From contig JAKSZP010000019.1 of NCBI GenBank assembly GCA_022478985.1, forward strand, positions 1-64,000: a stretch of 64,000 bases of DNA, in the 5' to 3' direction. The notes under the pieces were generated by a model. It was not told where the DNA came from. It did not search any database and was given only the letters and a program-made list of their open reading frames with translations. Shown here one piece after another: positions 44,076 to 56,644 of the stretch (position 1 is its first letter; every line of letters starts with the position of its first letter). Both the position numbers and the translations under genes were made by a program. The DNA is from Massospora cicadina (lineage: Eukaryota > Entomophthoromycota > Entomophthoromycetes > Entomophthorales > Entomophthoraceae).

Positions 44076-47000
44076 TCTAGGGATGCTGAATATCGCCGGA
44101 CTCAAGGCCTCCCTGTCCTGGGCTAGGAAACTGAGTTTTTTACAAAATAATTTACCTGTGGATATCCTGGCCATCCAGGAAACCCACTGACCACGAGGTT
44201 CCGAGGATGCTTGGAAAACAATGCTCCTACCATCCCTATCCTTTTGGTCAAAGCACTGTGGGGTGCTAATTCAGAAAAACAATTTTTTCAAATTTATATC
44301 TTCAGAAACATTCCTAAATGACCGAGTGCTCATTGTCACCTTCTCATGGGCCGATGTTGCACACACAATTGTCAACATTTACACCCCAAACAGTGCATAA
44401 GAGCGTCAGGAATTTTTCTCGTCGGTCAAATCCCTCCCGCTACCCCCCAATTCTTTCCTAATCGGTGACATGAACTGTTGGCTAACCTCACCAACGGACC
44501 GGTGGCCGCCCTCACCCCACGCCCCACAGGGTCATGTAGAACTACGCATTCTAAAAGCCACCCTTGGGTTAATGGATGCGCTGCCACAACATGCCCCACT
44601 GCTCAAAAACATGACGCGTCCCCACATCCACAATGGCCAATTAAGGTCCATGACCCACATTGACCTTATTCTAGTGCTGGCGAAATTCCAACTCCACATC
44701 TCCCACTTCAAAACAACGAAAATGGAATTCTCCGACCACCGACTGGTCTCAATAACATACCACTTACCCGTCACAGTTGCAAAGGCCCCACATTGGTGCA
44801 AAATCTGCCCCCCAGAGCTAGCGTCGCCAGGATTTTCCACATGGGTGGAAGAGGCAACTTTGGCAAAATCGTTTGTTGCACCATTTTGCGTGGACCCCAT
44901 TTCCACATGGGCAACTTTCAAAAAAGACACCATCCGCCACTATCGCCATCTCTCATCCAGACGCTCACGAGCCGCATCGGCAGTTATATCGCGCGCGCTG
45001 GCAGAATTGGCCCACTTGGAGTCCAACATTCCAGCCTCAGGATATAGCCCTGCATGGGGCCAGAAGTGGGCAGAGGCAGCAGCCCACCTCAACGCACTTG
45101 AAAGGCAACACAAACATCGGGTTTGTGTCTAATACAGGGCCACACGCATCACTAAAGGCAACAAGTGCACCGCATACTTCCTCAAAAAATTTTTTGCACC
45201 ACGCCAGAGCGTGGCCTGCACACAGGTGCGAAGATCAGATAATTCTATCGTGGACACACCGGCTGAAGTGGCAATCGAAAACGCAAAGATATTACTCCAA
45301 GTTATACTGAGCTGAACTAATTCAGCCGGCCAAAATGGCGGAATTTCTCGACAGAGCTCATATCTGCACCGTTTTCTGATACCCAGAAATAATGAATTTA
45401 ATTTCTCCAAACGAATTATGGACTACCATTTGTGGTGCGCCAAACCAAAAATGCCCAGGCCCAGATGGCATTCCATATGAGTTCTACAAAAAATATTTTA
45501 AATACATATCCCCATTGCTGCTAGCCTCACTCAACCAAAGCCTGTTGGAAATACGCCTCCTACCAGGAGGACATGAGGCTTTTACAGTCACACTCTTCAA
45601 GAAAGGGGATAGGCTAGACTTAGCCAACTGGCGCCCCATTTCTCTAACAAACACAGACACCAAAATTTTAACAAAAATCATGGCTAACCGTTTAGGGACT
45701 GTAGCATCTGCTACCATCTCTCCAGAACAATTTGGTTTTATCCCTAGAAGGTCAATTTGGGATAGTGTGCACTCTGTGGCTAATGTGTGTCAGTCCACAG
45801 CCTCTGGGGCACTTGTATTCTTGGACCAACAAAAGGCATATGATAGAGTAAACTGGGAATTTTTTAGGGCCTGCCTCCAACAATTCCGCCTACCTCCCCG
45901 CTTCATTAACTGGGTGATGCTGCTCACGGAATCTGCAACAATGGCTGTGCGCGGCCCAGGTTTCCTAACGGATGTAGTCCATCCTCAAAGGGGCCTGCGA
46001 CAAGGGGACCCCCTGAGCCCACTCTTATACAACTTCAGCCTTGACCCACTACTGCGAAATGTGAATGCCCAACTCACTGGGGTCCATGTGCCAGGCCAAA
46101 CCCCAGTCAAGATGATGGCATTTGCAGATGATTGCGTGGTGGGGGTGTCTAATAATAAAGATGCACGCGCGCTTGAAGCCCTCATCCAGGAATATTCCTG
46201 GGTAAGCAACGTGGCACTAAACGCCTCCAAAACCGAAATCATCCTCCTTAGTCAGTTTCAGAACTGCTGGGCCCCAGCAAGTAGTTCCCAACCCAGCCCA
46301 GCTGCTCGCCCAAGTCCACGCCTTACTGACTCAAAACACACCGCTCCACTGGTGCTCCCCTTTGTACCGCGACCTACCATAGGACCAGTACGCCATCTGG
46401 GCGTGTGGTTGGAGGCAGGAGGATACGCGTCAGCAGTAGTGGAGGGCCATATACTGGACAACGTGACGAAGCGAATCGCCTCTCTCAGAGCCCACCCTAC
46501 TACCCTCACTGGCAGGGTTGTTCTTGCCAACTCTATGCTCCTATCCAAAGTCTGGTTTGGAGCCCACGCCATCCCCTTCTCCCCAAGCTTCTTCAAATCC
46601 CTGTATGCTTTGCTACAAGGTTGGCTTTGGTCAGGCCGCCCTCCACCAGTACGGCTAGAGGTCATGTTTGGCCCTCATCATCATGGTGGCATGGGCCTAC
46701 TTGACTTCAAAGCCCATGCCGCCAAGATCCTAGGCACCTGGATTGCGGCCGTCACTGCTCCTACACTCCCATCCCAACACTGGTCCTGCGCGGCCCGCTC
46801 CAACTTCTCCCGAGCCTTGGGCCTCAACAATCCATCAAACCCCCACTCCCTGATGAAATACCTCGCATCACAAAAATCAGCCACAGGTCCTCACGGGACC
46901 AAAACCCACTACAAACGAATCCTACTCTCCATGCGGAGCGCTGAGTGGAGAATTTGTATCAGCGGACATACAACCCAAAGAGGATGCCCCTCTCCTCAGT

Positions 47001-47687
47001 TCACACAAGAGATACAGGGTTACCCATCCATGATGGCGTGATCCTCATTCGGCCCCATGTCCTATCCAGGGTGGACTACCTGGACATGATGGACATCCCT
47101 TATTCCACTGAGACCCAAAAGACTATCTGGAAATACGCACACCATCCTCTGTTGCAGCCTCAAGTCCGTTCCCATGTGTGGCGCTGCCTGAGGCGGGTGT
47201 ATCGTACAGCTGAGCGCTCTAATGCTTTACACTCATCCTGTGTCGTGTGTGGCCAGTATGGAACGCTGTTTCACCGCCTGGAGAAGTGCCCCACCTCTAA
47301 AGTAATATGGCGCGAAGTCCAACGTCTGCTAGGCCAGGATCAAACACATCCCTTCAGTCTGTCAAGAGATATGTTTGCTTCATCAATGGCCTCCCCCTCC
47401 CACCCTCCCTTCGTGCTCTGGTGGTTGCAATCGCCATGTGGACTATCCACACGATTGTCTTGGATGCCATCGCCGGATCCATCCCCACCCTCCCTGAAGC
47501 TGTCCACAGATTCCGGTCTCATTTGGTGAATCACTTTCAAGTGTGGATGTTTGGATATCTCCCACCACGTCGCCGGCAGCTGGTCTCCTCCTGGTTCCCA
47601 GTCTGGTTCATCAAATCAGACCCCTTCCTCCACACGTGCTCAATAGTGGCTACGCCCCCTACACACGTTCCCTCCCCCTTCCCATAA
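44056..47687 (+). pseudogene. LINE A ORF2: AP endonuclease, reverse transcriptase, zinc finger
   Basis: The endonuclease part (from about 44,060) has NLPVDILAIQETH followed by a TGA, a GDMNCW block at 44,467 and HIDLILVLAKF. The RT frame 45,392-47,041 is open for 549 codons. It has CPGPDGIPYEFYKKYFKY, LANWRPISLTNTDTKILTKI, FLDQQKAYDRV, RQGDPLSPLLYNFSLDPLLR and catalytic FADD at 46,121-46,132, then GGMGLLDFKAHAAKILGTW. The tail frame (46,945-47,687, one shift inside) has the finger CVVCGQYGTLFHRLEKC at 47,241-47,291. Four or more lesions make the copy inactive as it stands. Confidence 0.9.
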
Positions 47688-48739
47688 GTGGCTTTCCCGC
47701 TGGCAACAAGAGATAGCATCGCTTCTCTGGGGTGCCTCACCTGGTACTGAGTTTTGTCTCGTCTGAGTCATATTCGGAAGTGTCCGTCCCATGGTCGGCC
47801 TTCCCCGCAATAAATTCAAATTCAAATAATTAGGACCGATTGCTGAGATTTAATGCATAGATAATCAGCCATAATGTGTAAGCGTATTCAGCCTGAGCTT
47901 GCTTGATTGAATTTAAGTTGAGATATATGGCCAAAATCATGTAATTGCAATAGGCTTTGATGTAAGAGTTAAGGTATTAGCTCGAGCATTGGGAGGATAA
48001 TTGGCCCAATCTAATGGTTGTCAAAGGTTTATTTTCGAGTCAACCACCAGAATCTGACAGTGGCCAATACTCTGCCTGCCCCTAGCCACCTGTCTAGCCC
48101 AAGGAGTATGCACTTACTGGCGTTGCGCACTTACATGAATCTACTGGTGACCACACCCAGGTCATAATGAAGTGAGATTGGCAGGCCTATCAATACTTCA
48201 AAATGACCTCACACATTATGAGGCCATGAGTTTATGGCTTAAAGCACCTGGTTGGCGAGGGTTCAATTTTCATGCAATTCTTATGGATTGCTGCCCTGCC
48301 TGAGATACAAACTAACTAAAATGAACACTTTGTAATTTATATAAAGATTAAGCAAAAATGTTCGTTTATTTAAGATTGGCCTGTCTGGTGAGGGAGCCCA
48401 CAAATGGTGGAACTCAGGATGGAAAACTAGTAAAAAATAGAATCCCAACTTAGGAGAGTTGGAAGAGAATACGCTGGAATATAAACCTGACCATCAAGTT
48501 AAAGCTATAAGAAAAATTTGGCATAAAAACTGGATGATTCCTGTGCTGTTCTGGTGTGATCAAGCCCTAGTTCTTATGATTTTATTCTATTTAAGTGGGA
48601 CAAGACGACCAGGGGATGGAGAATAATGATATGAATTATATGGAATGGGATAGGATAGGGGGAGGTGAAGTATAGCGAGATTTAGGCACACCAGAGTAGA
48701 CGAGCTACCCCTGTTGCCAGCCAGTACCACCAGGTGTAT

Positions 48740-51700
48740 AAAGGTTTGATGCCCTACTCCAAGGGGGCTTCCCCTTATTATGGAGCAGGTGTAAAGGAAG
48801 GGTTTGCATGCAGAAACAAGACTGAGAAACCATGAATCATTGGGTCTTTGTTGTTTTGGCCTCATGTATTCATATAGCCAGGCTTGAAAGTGTTCCAGTA
48901 AGTCTAGATGAAGTCTGCTGATTGTCCAACGGATGGTCGGTATGGTTCCCTTGAAGGCATCCAGCGCTATGGTGTGGATTGTCCACAGTGCAATGGCGAC
49001 TATAAGGGAGCGGAGTGTGGGTTGTATCAGGGATTCAAGTTGGAGTGCGAGAAGGCTTCTGGAGATTAATAGCTCCTGATCATTGTGAGTTTTAAGAAGA
49101 TGCGCAACTTCCCACCATATGGCTCTAGATGGCGGGCATTCTTCAAGGCGGTGGTGTAGGTTGTCATCCCCTCCACACACTGCGAAAATTGCATGAAGAG
49201 AGTTGGAGCGATCCTCTGTCTTGTAGGTTCTTCTGAGGCAACGTCAGGTGTTAGCTCTTACCCTTGGATGGAGGAGTGGATGATGTGCGAGCCTCCATTT
49301 TGCCTTCTGTGTCGTGAGGTTGTAGGGTATCTAATACATCCAGGTAGTCAATTCTTGCTATGAGTGGGGCCATGCTGTGTGTGTCATTCTGGGGGTGGCT
49401 ATCCATTTTCCTTAGCGTGAAGCAATATCTGGGCCTTCCCCTTCCCTTATTAGTGCCTGTGATAGTGACGGTCCACCCTATGTGCCAAATGGTGAGGAGG
49501 AGGCGTTTGAAGTGAGGAGGGTTCCATGTGGTCCTGTTGCCTTGGGACAGTTTTTAAGAAATGTGAGCAGGCTGGACGGGTTTTGGGGGTTGGATAGTTT
49601 GAGCGCCTGTGAAAAGTTGGCCCTCGCCGCTCTAGACCAGTGTTGTTGTGGGAGGTCTGGGGCTAGGACTTTCTCTATCTAGGCGCTCAATATGCGGTTG
49701 GCGTGGTCTTCAAATATATTAAGCCCATGCCACCTCTGGAGCATGGGCAGAAGAGTGTTTCCACTTGTACAGGTGGATGGGACCCATGCCACAACCATCC
49801 CTCAATAAGTGCGCGGACTGAGGATATAAATGAAGGCGAGAAGGAAATTGCATGTCTGGGGAACCACAGCATTGAAAGGATGAGTGAGTGACAGCCATTA
49901 CTCGCCCCTTTAGTCCTGGGGATCTTCCCTTAAGGGAGGCGATGCAATAGGACATCCGTTGTAGTAGGTTGTTCTCAATTGTCTCATTGGCATACCCCCC
50001 TGTTTCCAGCCACATCCCAAGGTGGCGAACAGGGTTGGTTGAAGGGGGTGATGTGAAAGGTAGGATGATTGGGTTGTTTCTTTGTGGGGAACTGTGTGGT
50101 TTGGGTGTCATGGTCCAGTTGTTAGTATACTTGCCTAAAAGGATTATTTCAGTTTTTATTTTGTTGAGCAATGCGTTTCTCACAATGGAATACTCCTCCA
50201 TGGTGCGTTACAGCTGTTGAGCATCATTGTTGTTAGCTATACCTGCCACGCTTTCATCCACAAAGGATGTATCCTGACTGTTGGTTGGCCTTGTGAAGTG
50301 TTGCCCATAAGGCGTAAGTCAGCGACGCAAAGAAGCGGACCAATTCTGAATCTATACAGCAGCGGGCTTAGGGGGTCCCCTTGTTTGAGCCCTCTGCGTG
50401 GTGTTATTTTGTTGGTCAGAAAGCCAGGGCCGCAGATAGCCATGGATGCGTAATCTGTTAGGAGCTTTGCCCAGTCTATGAATCTAGGTGGAAGTTTGAA
50501 GGCGCTTAGGCATTCCTTCAGGTACGGCCAAATAACGCGTCATATTCCTTCTCCTGGTCTAGGAATAACAGGGCTCCAGTTGCTCTGTACTGGCGTATGT
50601 TGGCGACGGAGTGTATATTAATTCAGATTAAACGCCCTGGTATGAACTCAAACTGGTTGGGCGACAGGATTTTCAAGGCTATGTTGCCTAGTCTGGTGGC
50701 TAAAGTTTTCGTTAATATTATTGTATCAGTGTTAGAGAGTACTATTAGGTGCCAGTTGGCCAGGTTAAGTTCGTCGCCAATTTTAAACAGGGTTATGACA
50801 TAGAATTCCTGGCCACCAGGTAGGAGGCGTGTCTCCAGCAGGCATTGGTTCATTGATGCCAAGAGTAGGGGCGATTTGCTTGAAGTATCTTTTGTAAAAT
50901 TCATAGGGTAGCCCATCAAGAACTGGGCATTTCTTACGTGGTGCACTGCAGAATGTCTCCCAGAGCTCCTCCTGTGTGATTAGATTTAAGAGGTTGTAGT
51001 CTGGCGATGTGCTTTGTATTCTGGCAGTGTGTATAATTTTTTTTAATTTTTTGGGGGTCATTTGGAGTATCACAGTATATTTTGATGTATAGCGGTGTAC
51101 TTCCACCTTGACCTCCGCTGGGTCAGTTGCCATGGTGCCGTCACCTTTGTGGACCTGTGTGCATGCAGGCTGGTTGCCGTGGGAGTAAAAGTGACAGAAG
51201 AAGTATGTTAAGCAGGTTTCGCCTTCTTTTATGAACTTTCCTTTTTTCAAAACTTTAATTCTGTGCTGGGGTTTGAAGATGAGGGTTTTCTAGGTGGCAA
51301 ATATCCGCCCATTTACGCCCCCAGTTGGGGCTGTAGCCAGACTTTGGGGTGTTGAGCTCAAGGTGGTCCAGTTCCGCCAAGGTGCGCCTGATTGTGGCTG
51401 TGTCAACGGTGTACTTATATGAGGCAAGATTGCGAGTTTTAATTTATTAATCTGACTTTGAAATTTACCCAGGTTGTGATGGGGCCTGATACAAATGGAG
51501 TTAAAATTTTGGATTCATGGTCTCATTTTTGACCTAGTCAGATAATTCGGACAATTTTTATATTTTACAATTGCAACTTCCTCCCATTCAACGCCTTTGC
51601 AGGAGTGCAGGTTGGCAAAAGCTGCACTGAAACGAGTTGGTGGTCAGAGAAGTTTATCTTTTTGGTTGAGAAGTTGGAAATGTTTGAGCAGTGGGATTTA

Positions 51701-52330
51701 AAAAAGAGGATGAAGTTGATGCAGCTCATTGAAATGAGCATTCTCTTGAATATATTGGGGCGAGTCATGTGGTGGAGGAGTGATGGCCTGGGGGGGGAAA
51801 TCATGTAAGCCAAGGGATGCCTTCATTATATGGAATTCAATATGCCCTGGGGTCATCCCATGGGTTTAGGCCATCAGTCCGTGTTAGCGTCAACCCAGCA
51901 GTTGAAGTTGCTCAGTAGAATGGTTTTTGGTTGGAGAACGAGTGTTGGGATGGTTTTGAGGAATTACTTTCTCTTGGCTGTAGTGCATGGTGCATAGAGT
52001 CATGCTATCAAAATCGTGTCATCCTGGCATGCATCATTGCTACTAGGACGTGGCCATGTAGATATGAGATTGAGTTAGTGATTTTCAATTTTTTCATGAT
52101 TATGGACAACCACCCCTAGTGGGACGTCCATACTGATTGGGATGGTGAGGCCCTGGCTGATCAGGATCCCTCTTCCCCCTGTAGACAGTTGGTTTCTTGG
52201 ATGTCCAAGATATCTACAGGAGGTTTCCACAGGAAGTCCAGCTTTTTGGCTTAGGACAAATTGAGCCCTGGATCCTGCAATGTTCAATGTCCCTATGGAT
52301 AATGAGGTGCCCGCGGCGCCTCAGGAGCAG
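48740..52330 (-). pseudogene. LINE E ORF2: AP endonuclease, reverse transcriptase, zinc finger
   Basis: The pieces read like LINE D ORF2. They run from an endonuclease with VDILDIQETNCLQGEE-like sequence near 52,200 and SCINFILFFKSHCS near 51,720 to RT blocks LWETFCSAPRKKCPVLDGLP (about 50,950) and LKQGDPLSPLLYRF (50,390). The active-site motif at about 50,265-50,254 reads FVDE where relatives have FADD. The finger CGGDDNLHHRLEEC is at 49,177-49,135. The loss of one catalytic Asp, with many stops, makes it dead. Confidence 0.8.
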
Positions 52331-52339
52331 TTGGGAGGG

Positions 52340-53700
52340 CCATCCAGCCCTATCCTTTTGCACTATTTCTGGCATTGGCTTCAGATGATTAAACTCGTCT
52401 CACCTGTGTGGTTGTTGATTCCTTACCTTTTCCAATTTTGCGTGGATCTTGTCGTTGAGTGGTTTAAGTCAGTCTCTTCCACTTGTGACTCATGGTATTC
52501 TGATGCGGTGTTCTTGTTGAATTCTGTGGCTGTGCGGTTTGAACTTGTAGATGTGTGTCCCGCCTGTTCACCAATGGTGGAGCTGAATTGACTGGCTAAA
52601 TTCGCTTGATTGGTATCATGTGGTGTTTCAGTAAAATTGTTGAAAAATATTTCATGTTGGGTGTTTTGATCTGTTTGGTTGGCTCAGTTAATTTCCTCCA
52701 TGTCTTCCTGAATTTGACTGGGGTGATGGGGGAGGCTGCGAGTGATGCTGCCATGACTGCAGCCCATCTGTGGGCCTTCTGTGCCATTTTGAGCACTTTG
52801 GATGAAACTGGGTCTATGAGAATGTATTGCCCATTCTCTCCACAGGGGAAAACGTGATTGGTGTCAATATATTGGTGAAGTTTTCACTATCCTCATCCAT
52901 GTTGTCATCACAGAAATCTGGGGCCATTAGGCCCTCCTTAATGGGGAATGCGTTCACCTTATGCCCAAATGCGCTGCAGTGATTGCAGATTGGCAGTGGG
53001 CTTTCCAGTGTGACACAAAATACCTATGACACGCCTCCATCTGAGAGGTGAAACATCACTGCGCACAGGATCTTTGTGAGGTCCTTGGCCACCTCAGAGA
53101 GTGGGTGATCATGGCTATTGCCTTACATGGCACAGGTTCAGCATCAGGTGAAACTTCTGTAATTCAAATTGTGTTAAACTCTCTGTAGCTGGCAAGTCCA
53201 GCTTGTAGATCCTCCTTGATTACTTTGCAGGGGGGTTGGTTGGGAGAGAGTTAGAAGAGATGAACAAAAATCTCACTTTGTTCCATCTGGTGTGCATGGT
53301 GCGCAAAATTCATTTGCCTTCAGGGAGGGCAATTTTGATGCAGACTCTTGCGGTAAATTTGTATCTTCTTCAGTATTGAAACCCATGTCAATCCAGCTGT
53401 GGTGGATTGTGTGGGCGGTAACATATACTGCGTAAGGGAATAGGGAGGCCTGTGCCTCGCCCACTTTCTACCACAGAGTTGGAGAATCACCTTCTAGGTA
53501 GAGTCAGATCCCACGCTCTACCAGTGAGAGGGGTTGGGAATATTATTTTAAGGTATAGTTTTGTTTAGTTGTGAATTTCACAAACCTGGACGGTGTCTGG
53601 GTTTGTAGTTTCTTAGCAGCATTGGTTTATAATCCCCTTTCAGGGCATTACTTGCCCTTTGGCGCACCGTTCTGCACATTGCCTGATATGACTTTCGCCC
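52340..53700 (-). pseudogene. LINE E ORF1 remnant
   Basis: Scattered minus frames match LINE D ORF1. An AVYVTAHTIHHSWIDMGFNT block lies near 53,430, the knuckle near 52,995-52,955 reads CNHCSAFGHKVNAF with the last cysteine lost, and a Lys/Ala-rich AQKAHRWAAVMAASLAAS segment lies near 52,780. It is too broken to give exact ends. Confidence 0.65.
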
Positions 53701-53956
53701 AATTTTAGTTTGTTTTATTATTGTCACCCATATCTCCTATGTGATTATCAAACTTGCTGTTCAAATTAATCTTTGTAACTAATGTGATCATTATGGGAAA
53801 GAAAAGCCCTAATTTTTATAATTTTAATGATAATAAACATGAAATTATAATTATAAAAATAAACTGCAGTGGAAATAATTTGTGCCTTCAGTCTTCTACC
53901 ACCATTCCCAATATATCAATTTATAGAAATCAATGAACAGAATATATTATGTTACA

Positions 53957-54840
53957 TAAGAGGGTGGTTCCTATATAGTGAAGGGGGAAAGGGAGCTTAG
54001 AAATTTTTGCAATGACAAAGTTTCTTACTGGTTAATCATCATCCTGATATTTTTGAGATAGGGTTTGAGAAAGGCATTAGAAGTCTCAGATGGCTCATAA
54101 AAGTTTTAGTCATCTATCCACCAGATTGAGGTTATCTAACAAAATATTAACAAACGTGAACAGATTTTGCTAAACAGTTAAGTTACCAACACCAGTTCCA
54201 CCAAAACCCATATTACTAAGATTTATGAATTGTACAAATTTTAGTAGAAAACTTCTTGATCCACAGGTTCAATACATGATAAAACTACTTAAATAAATAT
54301 CAATCTAATTTATTAAGTAAATTAGATCTTATATGGGAATTTGGGTGGTGTGAGACAATTTCTTTAATATCCTCAGTGACAGGTCACACTTAGGGTGGAC
54401 CTGAGGGTCCTGCTGAAAGGGTTTAAACTGAATTACCTCTCTACATACCCTTTAATTATAATTACAAGATCAGAAGAGAAAATGTGGGGCAGAGAGAGAG
54501 GTTCTTTAAGAGCCAGGGAAATAGATTCATCACTCATCTACAGCATGAGCTAGGTCACTGATACTAGAGAGGGGCTCTACTGGGGGCTTGTGCTCTTCCT
54601 GCTTCTATGTAAAAATTTCTCACTTATCAGCTAAAGGGGCAGGTCATATGGACTTATACTAGCGGGTGCAAAAGTTCTGTTGGATTTAAATTAATGTATT
54701 GCAATGTAGATGGCTCTTTGTCCCTATAAACGCCTACACTGAGCTATGGTTATGGCGCTTGCAAATTAAAACTTTCACATTGCAGATTGTGTAGTATCTT
54801 AATATGTTAGGATCAACATTTGAATCACCTTACCAAATCT
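53957..54840. other. unassigned stretch between E3 and E4 gag knuckle
   Basis: By position this should be E4 gag, but no block can be recognised. Its first bases (TAAGAGGGTGGTTCCTA) resemble those at 29,199, as expected if the 2.3-kb insert duplicated its target. Confidence 0.4.
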
Positions 54841-55860
54841 TCAAAGCCATTCCCACTAAAGATAATTAGAATACGGTGAAGTTTACTGAGTCTAATAAGG
54901 AATTACAAAATTAAGTTTTTTTGGGAAACATGCCCAAAGGACCAAAAATGGGCAGATAAGTCTCAAAACCGCTGCCACAAGTGCGGAAACCCTGGACATC
55001 ATGCCGCTAAACATCAGAGCAAGAATCTAAGGAACAAGTAATTTTTTGTTCATGCTAAAGCAAAGGAAACTGAGCAGGTCATGGGAAAAGAATTGGCAGT
55101 ATAGACATGGAACAACATTACACTGCAAATTAATCTTATCCCACTGACATATTGGACGATTAATTGGATATCTCCAATATATGTTTGTAGACGAAGGTAT
55201 GCCTTATCCTCTCTATCAAGTTGTTAATAGATTTAAATGGAATCACCAAAGCAAAGGCAAAGAGTATTACCATTAAATTTTAAAAGAGGCTGCTTGGCTT
55301 ATGTCCATCAACAAGTGGAAAAAGATCAAAAACTGTTTTAAAGCTGAAGATTTTCTTATGACAATCCCAATAATGTGAACATTTTTACTACATATTAGCG
55401 CAATCTTGAGATGCTTATTTAATTTACCCTTACACTTAAACAAAGCTCTAGATTCAGCAAATGATGCTATAAATTACTCAGTAAAAACCTACTATAATCT
55501 TCTGTTTGTACATATGTGGAAAATATAGTCAAAAGTAAAAGTATGAAAAATAATTGACAGCAGAGCGCCCATGTATACATTTTTGACCAAGTTTATAAAA
55601 GCAAACAAAAATCTCTTCATATTTGAAACACCAGAAGGAATATGGAACCACTGGAATGGATACTACAACATTATATGGGGCATACAGTGCACTGCCTCTT
55701 TGGGTTGGTTGCTGGTGGTCTCAGTACCCGCCATATTATTGGCAGATTAAAAATATGACATCCTCATTGGAACATTATAAAAAAAAATTATGTTGTCAAA
55801 TGCAATTTTGATGAGGATGCCTTAATTATTCTAAAGTAAATGTCGCCCTAAGTATATAAT
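54840..55860 (+). pseudogene. E4 gag zinc knuckle and protease-like remnant
   Basis: The plus-strand frame at 54,940-55,040 reads KWADKSQNRCHKCGNPGHHA, then AKHQSKN: a nucleocapsid knuckle C-x2-C-x4-H-x4 with His in place of the last Cys. Farther on, 55,715-55,790 gives SVPAILLAD and KYDILIGTL, which fits the end of a gypsy protease. Stops are frequent. The order, after gag and before RT, supports the call. Confidence 0.55.
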
Positions 55861-56644
55861 CAAAATTGAAACTCTTTGATGAAGAATAATTTTGTAAATC
55901 TAATTTACAATGATGGCATAATTTACATCCATTACAAGTCGGTTGGAAGCAAAAATTTGAAAATACCAACACAGATCCTCAAGAACTGTGGGATACTGTT
56001 GTGAATGAAAGAATAACTACCTTTCCACCAGGAACACAAATAAAAGTTAACACAGGGTTAACTCTAAAAACACTAAAACAATTAAATGTAAAAGTTGTCA
56101 CCCTAAGGGAAAAAATAAGAATAAAGCCTTAAGTAAATTTGGGACTATAATGCCAAGCCACATGAAATCTGAGTTCTGCTGGTCAAGCTGAGTGAAAGCC
56201 CAATTATGGTGGAGAAAAACCAAGTATTGTGTTTGTCATTTAAATCTGAATGCCAAATTCAGAGAGTTACATGATTATGGGATGCTAGAAGGAAGGGGAA
56301 TACCAATTGATGTTGCTGAAAACATTGATGTACTGGTTAATTGAGGTCAACTTGATAAGTTATCGGAACATCAGCAGGAGGAAGTGCTACAAATATTTAA
56401 AATATTAGGTGATACTTGCTCAGGATGGTCATGACCTCAGATATGCCAGAGATGTGATCCATAAGGTTGATACTGGGAATATCTACCTATAAAAATGTGA
56501 CCTGTCTTCCAATTCAACTGCTGAAGCAGTAGTGAAGAAGATATTAGCAAACTGATTGAGCATGAGCTCCTCCTACCTTCTTCAGAACATGGGTGAGTCT
56601 GATTCTTATAGTAAAAAAAGATGTATTAAATTAATGTTGATTAA

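Larger units (their letters stand above)
42549..47824 (+). mobile_element. LINE A, full-length non-LTR retrotransposon inside E1 LTR
   Basis: This LINE of about 5.28 kb is on the plus strand. Its TSD is aataattaggaccaattgct (42,529-42,548), repeated with one change at 47,825-47,844. After two extra bases (TA) the 5' decamer CTTTTCTTTC begins at 42,551. The 3' tail CATGGTCGGCCTTCCCCGCA, then ATAAATTCAAA, ends at 47,824. It is the youngest layer of the deepest chain and has the longest surviving RT frame in the window (549 codons), although both ORFs carry lesions. Confidence 0.93.
34862..48059 (-). mobile_element. LTR retrotransposon E1 (Ty3/gypsy) with gag-pol, holds LINE A
   Basis: Its LTRs are 1,101 bp (34,862-35,962) and 1,100 bp (41,664-42,548 plus 47,845-48,059). 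They begin TGT(G/A)AAA and end TCTGACA, with a perfect TSD GTGGC at 34,857-34,861 and 48,060-48,064. The minus strand runs 5' LTR, gag, protease, RT, RNase H, integrase, 3' LTR, which is the Ty3/gypsy order. All genes are broken. The 5' LTR holds LINE A. E1 itself sits inside the 5' LTR of E3. Confidence 0.93.
41664..48059 (-). repeat. 5' LTR of E1, interrupted by LINE A
   Basis: The two pieces, 41,664-42,548 and 47,845-48,059, together make 1,100 bp. On the minus strand the inner edge is followed by a leader with GCTCACTCAAAACCGGCGAC, like that of E2. The TATA block lies at about 42,021-42,030, reading TATAAGTACT, one base off the other LTRs. Confidence 0.9.
48585..53804 (-). mobile_element. 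LINE E, full-length non-LTR retrotransposon (subfamily of D)
   Basis: This LINE of about 5.22 kb is on the minus strand. The 5' end at 53,804 reads CTTTTCTTTCCCATAATG. The 3' tail near 48,590-48,620 reads CCCCTGGTCGTCTTGTCCCA, then CTTAAAT. A 22-bp TSD (48,563-48,584 and 53,805-53,826) has three mismatches, all transitions. It lies inside the 5' LTR of E3. It is more decayed than LINE D. Confidence 0.88.
31501..53956 (-). mobile_element. LTR retrotransposon E3 with 346-bp interior
   Basis: Two direct repeats bound this element, at 31,501-34,306 and 34,653-53,956. With nested insertions removed they are about 867 and 859 bp. Both begin TGTAA and end GTTACA. Only 346 bp lie between them (34,307-34,652), with a purine tract next to the left copy on the minus strand (GTGAGGGGTAA). 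The flanks are TAAGG and TAAGA, a TSD with one mismatch. No protein-coding capacity remains in the interior. The layout is that of a TRIM/LARD-like non-autonomous element with long LTRs, inserted in E4 gag sequence. Confidence 0.82.
34653..53956 (-). repeat. 5' LTR of E3, interrupted by E1 and LINE E
   Basis: It is present as 34,653-34,861, 48,065-48,584 and 53,827-53,956. The total is 859 bp after removing the insertions and one copy of each TSD, against 867 bp for the partner LTR. Confidence 0.83.
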
